A stretch of 9,273 nt of DNA from CAVBBU01 sp963593765 (GTDB taxonomy: Bacteria; Bacillota; Clostridia; Lachnospirales; Lachnospiraceae), in assembly GCA_963593765.1 (NCBI GenBank), contig CAVBBU010000080.1, positions 1 to 9,273 on the forward strand, in the 5' to 3' direction. The translations under genes and the position numbers were made by a program. Of the stretch, positions 6,864-9,273 are shown one piece after another. Numbering within the stretch: position 1 is the first letter of the stretch; each line of letters opens with the position of its first letter. The notes under the pieces are model-generated. The model was not told the DNA's origin, did not search any database, and saw only the letters and a list, made by a program, of their open reading frames with translations.

Positions 6864-8234
6864 CTACTTCCTCATATCATATTTTATATGTTCATTAATT
6901 CTATTATAAATATCAAAAGCTCCCTCCGGAATTTCCTTTGCTCCTATATGTCTGATTATCTTTTCTATATTGTTGCATAAGACCTTAGCACCTTTGTCGC
7001 CATACTCATGTCTTATATCTTCATCGCTTATCGCTACCATAGTATGTGCAGCTTTATTTCTTATATTCACAGAAACATCCTCTATCCATCTGCTTATTTC
7101 TAATATATCCTCTTTTAGCTCTGTATGCTTTCCCTGTTCCAGGCAAAATGTAAGTATTTTAATTATATTATTGCCACTTATAGGTAACCCCCAGTTAAAC
7201 GACATACCATATGCATTATCCATATATATGTCTATTCCCGGCAATTTATTTATGGTTTTATTCTTATCAAGCTTATATATATCCCTAGCTGTCTTAGTGC
7301 ATATATCATCTATTTTTATTTTATATTCGCACTCTATGATATATGTAGCTATTTGCTCTGATAAAACGGAAAGTCTTAATACAAAATCATTATACTCTCT
7401 TCGTAACTGCTTTATTTTCATAGTTAGATAATATTCAATAATCTTTTGCAAGCGAGCATTTTTAATTGGATATAGTTCTTCTTCTAAATTAAGCTCCTTA
7501 ACATACCTTCTTGCATTATTATCTATGTCAAGTCTAGCAGAGCCATGCTTAAGAAGCTGCTCTACCTCATCACTAAAGCCTACATTATATGATTGATACA
7601 AGCTAAGTGCTGCTTTGTAATTATACTGTTCTATCAAAGTTTCTATTCTAAACTGCAATATGGGCTTTAAAAAATTATAGAGTATAGGTTCTAGGCATCT
7701 GTTTTCTGCATCTTCCCCATTGTCCAAATCACATTCAAAAAATTCATTAATATCATCCTTTTTAGGATTAAAAAATTCCTTTCCTCTATTATTTGATTTG
7801 CCCGGTGCTGCAACTTGTATTGCCTTAGCGTTAGCTGGATTGCTAAGTGCTACCATGCAAAGTACTGTTTCCATCTGTGGAGTTCCAGATGTAACATTTA
7901 ATAATACCTCACAGTCTTTATTCTCTAAGCATATTTTATTTCCAATCTTAAAGAACGTTTGTGCAAGCTCATCATAACTATGTATGTCCACAATTCCTGT
8001 ATCTATCTTTTCTATATCACAAGATGGCATAAGAAGCTTTGCAGCAGCTTCATTATGATTATACTTGCCCTCTTCTTGTGCAACTTCTTTACTTAAAAGC
8101 ATATATATTTTGGTTGGTTTATAATAGCGTATTATATGAAGTATAGGGCCATCATGATAATCGCGTATAGGATCAGTCATCCCTACGCCTGTTATTAATA
8201 TTCTTGTTTTTTCATTTTTATTTGATATAGACAA
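6864..8234 (-). CDS. csm6: CARF-HEPN ribonuclease Csm6, activated by cyclic oligoadenylate
   Basis: Csm6 is a stand-alone homodimeric RNase that senses the cyclic oligoadenylate made by Cas10 and then cuts RNA without sequence specificity. The N-terminal CARF domain shows GVGMTDPIRDYHDGP (about 16-30) and LNVTSGTPQMETV. The C-terminal HEPN domain carries NIRNKAAH, the R-x4-H motif, with R392 and H397 in this numbering. Resemblance of the CARF motifs to streptococcal/enterococcal Csm6 suggests cA6 as ligand, but this is inference. I chose the TTG at 8234 (456 residues). The frame can be extended to a TTG at 8249, but the strong GGAGG (8243-8247) would then lie inside the coding sequence; from 8234 it sits 8 nt upstream. 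It is the first gene of the operon. Confidence 0.92.
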   Translation of the reverse strand: MSISNKNEKTRILITGVGMTDPIRDYHDGPILHIIRYYKPTKIYMLLSKEVAQEEGKYNHNEAAAKLLMPSCDIEKIDTGIVDIHSYDELAQTFFKIGNKICLENKDCEVLLNVTSGTPQMETVLCMVALSNPANAKAIQVAAPGKSNNRGKEFFNPKKDDINEFFECDLDNGEDAENRCLEPILYNFLKPILQFRIETLIEQYNYKAALSLYQSYNVGFSDEVEQLLKHGSARLDIDNNARRYVKELNLEEELYPIKNARLQKIIEYYLTMKIKQLRREYNDFVLRLSVLSEQIATYIIECEYKIKIDDICTKTARDIYKLDKNKTINKLPGIDIYMDNAYGMSFNWGLPISGNNIIKILTFCLEQGKHTELKEDILEISRWIEDVSVNIRNKAAHTMVAISDEDIRHEYGDKGAKVLCNNIEKIIRHIGAKEIPEGAFDIYNRINEHIKYDMRK

Positions 8235-8242
8235 TTTATAAT

Positions 8243-8247
8243 CCTCC
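8243..8247 (-). promoter_or_regulatory. Ribosome binding site that decides the csm6 start
   Basis: A perfect GGAGG on the minus strand is followed by ATTATAAA and then the TTG at 8234. The only standard start codons in the csm6 frame nearby are that TTG and another at 8249, which overlaps the site itself and cannot use it. Confidence 0.75.
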
Positions 8248-8299
8248 AAATATTAATTAATGCAAAGGCCTATGAAATGTGGCAATTATCAGACTTCGT

Positions 8300-8310
8300 C
8301 GCGTTACGCG
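8300..8310 (-). promoter_or_regulatory. CG-rich palindrome in the csm6 leader, possible operator
   Basis: The sequence CGCGTTACGCG is a perfect 5+1+5 palindrome in an AT-rich surround. It sits about 10-20 bp downstream of the predicted transcription start of the csm operon and upstream of the csm6 ribosome binding site. This placement suits a repressor site, but no regulator is encoded in the window, and an 11-bp palindrome could occur by chance. Confidence 0.35.
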
Positions 8311-8325
8311 TTTAATTTTACGTAT

Positions 8326-8334
8326 ATTATATCA
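8326..8334 (-). promoter_or_regulatory. Extended -10 promoter of the csm operon
   Basis: The minus strand reads TGATATAAT, a perfect extended -10 (TGnTATAAT), preceded by an A-rich stretch. No -35 hexamer is recognisable at 16-18 bp (AAGAAA occupies that place), as is common for extended -10 promoters. Transcription should start near 8319, giving a leader of about 85 nt before csm6. It lies directly after the stop codon of the coiled-coil gene. Confidence 0.65.
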
Positions 8335-8353
8335 TGTTTTTCTTTATTTTTCT

Positions 8354-8968
8354 TTACTTATCTTCCCATCTCCTCCATGTTGGATTTAGCTTACACATCT
8401 CATCGAATATTTTGCTTTCTATTTCTGATTTTTCATTTATTTCCTTTATCTTATCTCCATGCTTTTCTAGTAGCTCTACCCACTTTTTTTGTGCTTCTAT
8501 ATCATGACGTTTTCTCCAAGGCATTCCCTTTGAATCAAAATAGCCTATGCTTTCCTTTAGCTTTTTATTTTCCCTGCTTATTTCGTCATGCTCTTTCTTT
8601 AGCTGCCTTGCTTTTTCCTTATCTTCCTTGGTTGGAGAACTCTTGCTTATTTCTTCGTCAATGCTTTCATTTATAAAACCTATTAGCTCTTCTAGCCTTT
8701 CTTTTTCGTTTATGTAGGCTTCGCCACTTTCAAAAGCATCCTTTGCGTAATTTAGCTCTCGTAGTTCTTTCTCTAGCTTGTTTATTTCTTCTACTTCGCT
8801 CTCGTGTTCCTCCTGGAACTTTATCCAAGCCTTTAGCTTCTCTACGTCTTCGCTTCCATAGCTTGGAACTGCGTCTTTATATCCTATTTTGTTTTCAATA
8901 TCACTTTTTAGCTTTTTTACCTCGGCAATTCTTATTTTTACTTCATCTACATTGTTCATGTTTACCAT
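8354..8968 (-). CDS. Unrecognised coiled-coil protein with a three-fold internal repeat
   Basis: I do not recognise this 204-residue protein. It is highly charged (Glu/Lys rich), has one cysteine, no signal peptide and no membrane segment, and should be mostly helical or coiled coil and cytoplasmic. Three related units can be seen. Each starts with IGY or IGF (28-30, 96-98, 141-143), continues through a charged linker, and reaches a helix with a histidine 27-31 residues later (H55, H127, H170), followed by (E/K)I-type residues and Asn/Glu/Lys. It ends in a tryptophan-rich tail, PTWRRWEDK. The ATG at 8968 is chosen because GGAG lies nine bases upstream. The frame extends to a TTG at 9028, which has no usable site. 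It lies upstream of the csm operon in the same direction, but a promoter separates them, so a link to CRISPR is unproven. Confidence 0.75.
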   Translation of the reverse strand: MVNMNNVDEVKIRIAEVKKLKSDIENKIGYKDAVPSYGSEDVEKLKAWIKFQEEHESEVEEINKLEKELRELNYAKDAFESGEAYINEKERLEELIGFINESIDEEISKSSPTKEDKEKARQLKKEHDEISRENKKLKESIGYFDSKGMPWRKRHDIEAQKKWVELLEKHGDKIKEINEKSEIESKIFDEMCKLNPTWRRWEDK

Positions 8969-9028
8969 ATTTGTTTTCTCCTTTTTTTGGTTTTTTTCCT
9001 TTCCCGTTATATAGACTATTTCCTCCAA

Positions 9029-9047
9029 AGAAAAGTTTCACTTTTCT
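9029..9047 (-). repeat. 8-bp inverted repeat ahead of the coiled-coil gene
   Basis: AGAAAAGT (9029-9036) and ACTTTTCT (9040-9047) form a perfect 8-bp stem with a 3-nt loop. On the minus strand it is followed within a few bases by GGAGG (9022-9026), which has no start codon at a usable distance. It lies in the 5' region of the coiled-coil gene, about 60 bp before its start. The stem is AT-rich and weak; function is unknown. Confidence 0.5.
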
Positions 9048-9104
9048 AAAAGAAATTATGATATTTTCCCAAAATAGCAATTCTTACTAAATGGAAAAAC
9101 GCTG

Positions 9105-9139
9105 GAAAAAAAGGCGGAAATTTTATTTTTCCCGCCTTT
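9105..9139 (-). terminator. Intrinsic terminator of the partial gene at the right edge
   Basis: On the minus strand AAAGGCGG (9132-9139) pairs with CCGCCTTT (9110-9117). Three further A-T pairs close the loop beyond a bulged G, and a run of seven T (9112-9106) completes it. It begins 21 bp after the stop codon at 9161. The opposite strand lacks a T-run after the stem, so it acts on minus-strand transcription and makes the coiled-coil gene a new transcription unit. Confidence 0.9.
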
Positions 9140-9160
9140 ACAGATATTTATTATTTACTT

Positions 9161-9273
9161 TTACTTAGTTTCTTCGATATTTTCGTCCGTTACGTTTTCT
9201 TTTATATCGTTTGCAGTTTCTTTGTTATCTGCATCTTCGGACTTATCTTCTACTTCCTCTTTTATTATAACAA
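9161..9273 (-). CDS. C-terminal acidic tail of an unidentified protein (partial)
   Basis: The last 36 codons of a minus-strand gene run from the window edge to a TAA at 9161-9163. The segment is strongly acidic: 14 Glu/Asp against 5 Lys, with repeated short motifs such as EEVED and DENIEE. It is low in complexity and hydrophobicity, like the disordered tails found on some secreted, ribosome-associated or cell-division proteins. The codon phase is clean and a strong terminator follows, so it is a real gene end. The visible part is too short and too generic to name the protein. Confidence 0.75.
   Translation of the reverse strand, partial: VIIKEEVEDKSEDADNKETANDIKENVTDENIEETK

Noticed and set aside
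626..8234. Type III-B, III-C or III-D assignment
   Set aside because: The small subunit is Csm2, the RAMP set matches Csm3-Csm4-Csm5, and a CARF-HEPN Csm6 is present. No Cmr1, Cmr4, Cmr6 or Csx10-like gene is seen.
8184..8330. Similarity between TTCGTCGCGTTACG (about 8295-8308) and TTCGTCCGTTACG (about 9182-9194)
   Set aside because: The second copy lies inside the coding tail of the edge gene, without the palindrome, and the match is short with a 1-2 base gap. It is most likely chance.
8354..9028. N-terminal extension of the coiled-coil protein to a TTG at 9028
   Set aside because: The extension starts on a TTG overlapping GGAGG and has no site upstream. The ATG at 8968 has GGAG nine bases before it.

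Overview
The window is AT-rich, with many ATA/TAT codons, strong GGAGG-type ribosome binding sites and closely packed co-directional genes. This suggests a low-GC Firmicute, probably a clostridium; a Lachnospiraceae-like host is a guess from composition and protein style only. Every gene I can support lies on the minus strand, so the window is described in the direction of transcription, right to left.

Right edge (about 9273-8354): the acidic C-terminal tail of an unidentified protein ends at 9161. A good intrinsic terminator (9105-9139) follows. A separate 204-residue, highly charged coiled-coil protein is encoded next (8968-8354). I do not recognise it; it contains a three-fold internal repeat.

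Centre (about 8334-626): a compact, apparently complete type III-A CRISPR effector operon. It opens with an extended -10 promoter (8326-8334), an 11-bp CG-rich palindrome in the 5' untranslated region and a TTG-started csm6. The order is csm6, cas6, cas10/csm1, csm2, csm3, csm4, csm5. Genes overlap (cas6/cas10 by 11 nt, cas10/csm2 by 4 nt) or lie 2 to 15 nt apart, so translational coupling is likely.

Left edge (625-1): a 135-bp leader-like spacer with no visible terminator, then a CRISPR array of seven complete 36-nt repeats and six complete spacers that runs off the window. Read on the minus strand, the repeat ends in the 8-nt handle ACGGAAAC, placed exactly after a CCCC/GGGG hairpin. The array therefore points the same way as the operon and may be partly co-transcribed with it.

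How the parts work together (family knowledge applied to what is seen): Cas6 cuts the array transcript 3' of each hairpin. Csm1-5 assemble on the crRNA, and Csm3 (Asp32) cuts complementary RNA. Cas10 keeps its HD site (H15/D16), its zinc-ribbon cysteines and its GGDD cyclase motif (583-586), so it should cut DNA and make cyclic oligoadenylate. Csm6 keeps its CARF sensor and its HEPN R-x4-H nuclease motif, so it should respond to that messenger with non-specific RNA cleavage. No cas1 or cas2 is present in the window.

The least expected items are a 16-bp inverted repeat that spans the leader/first-repeat junction and pairs well only as minus-strand RNA, the repeat-loop polymorphism that divides the array into an old and a young half, and the three-repeat coiled-coil neighbour.
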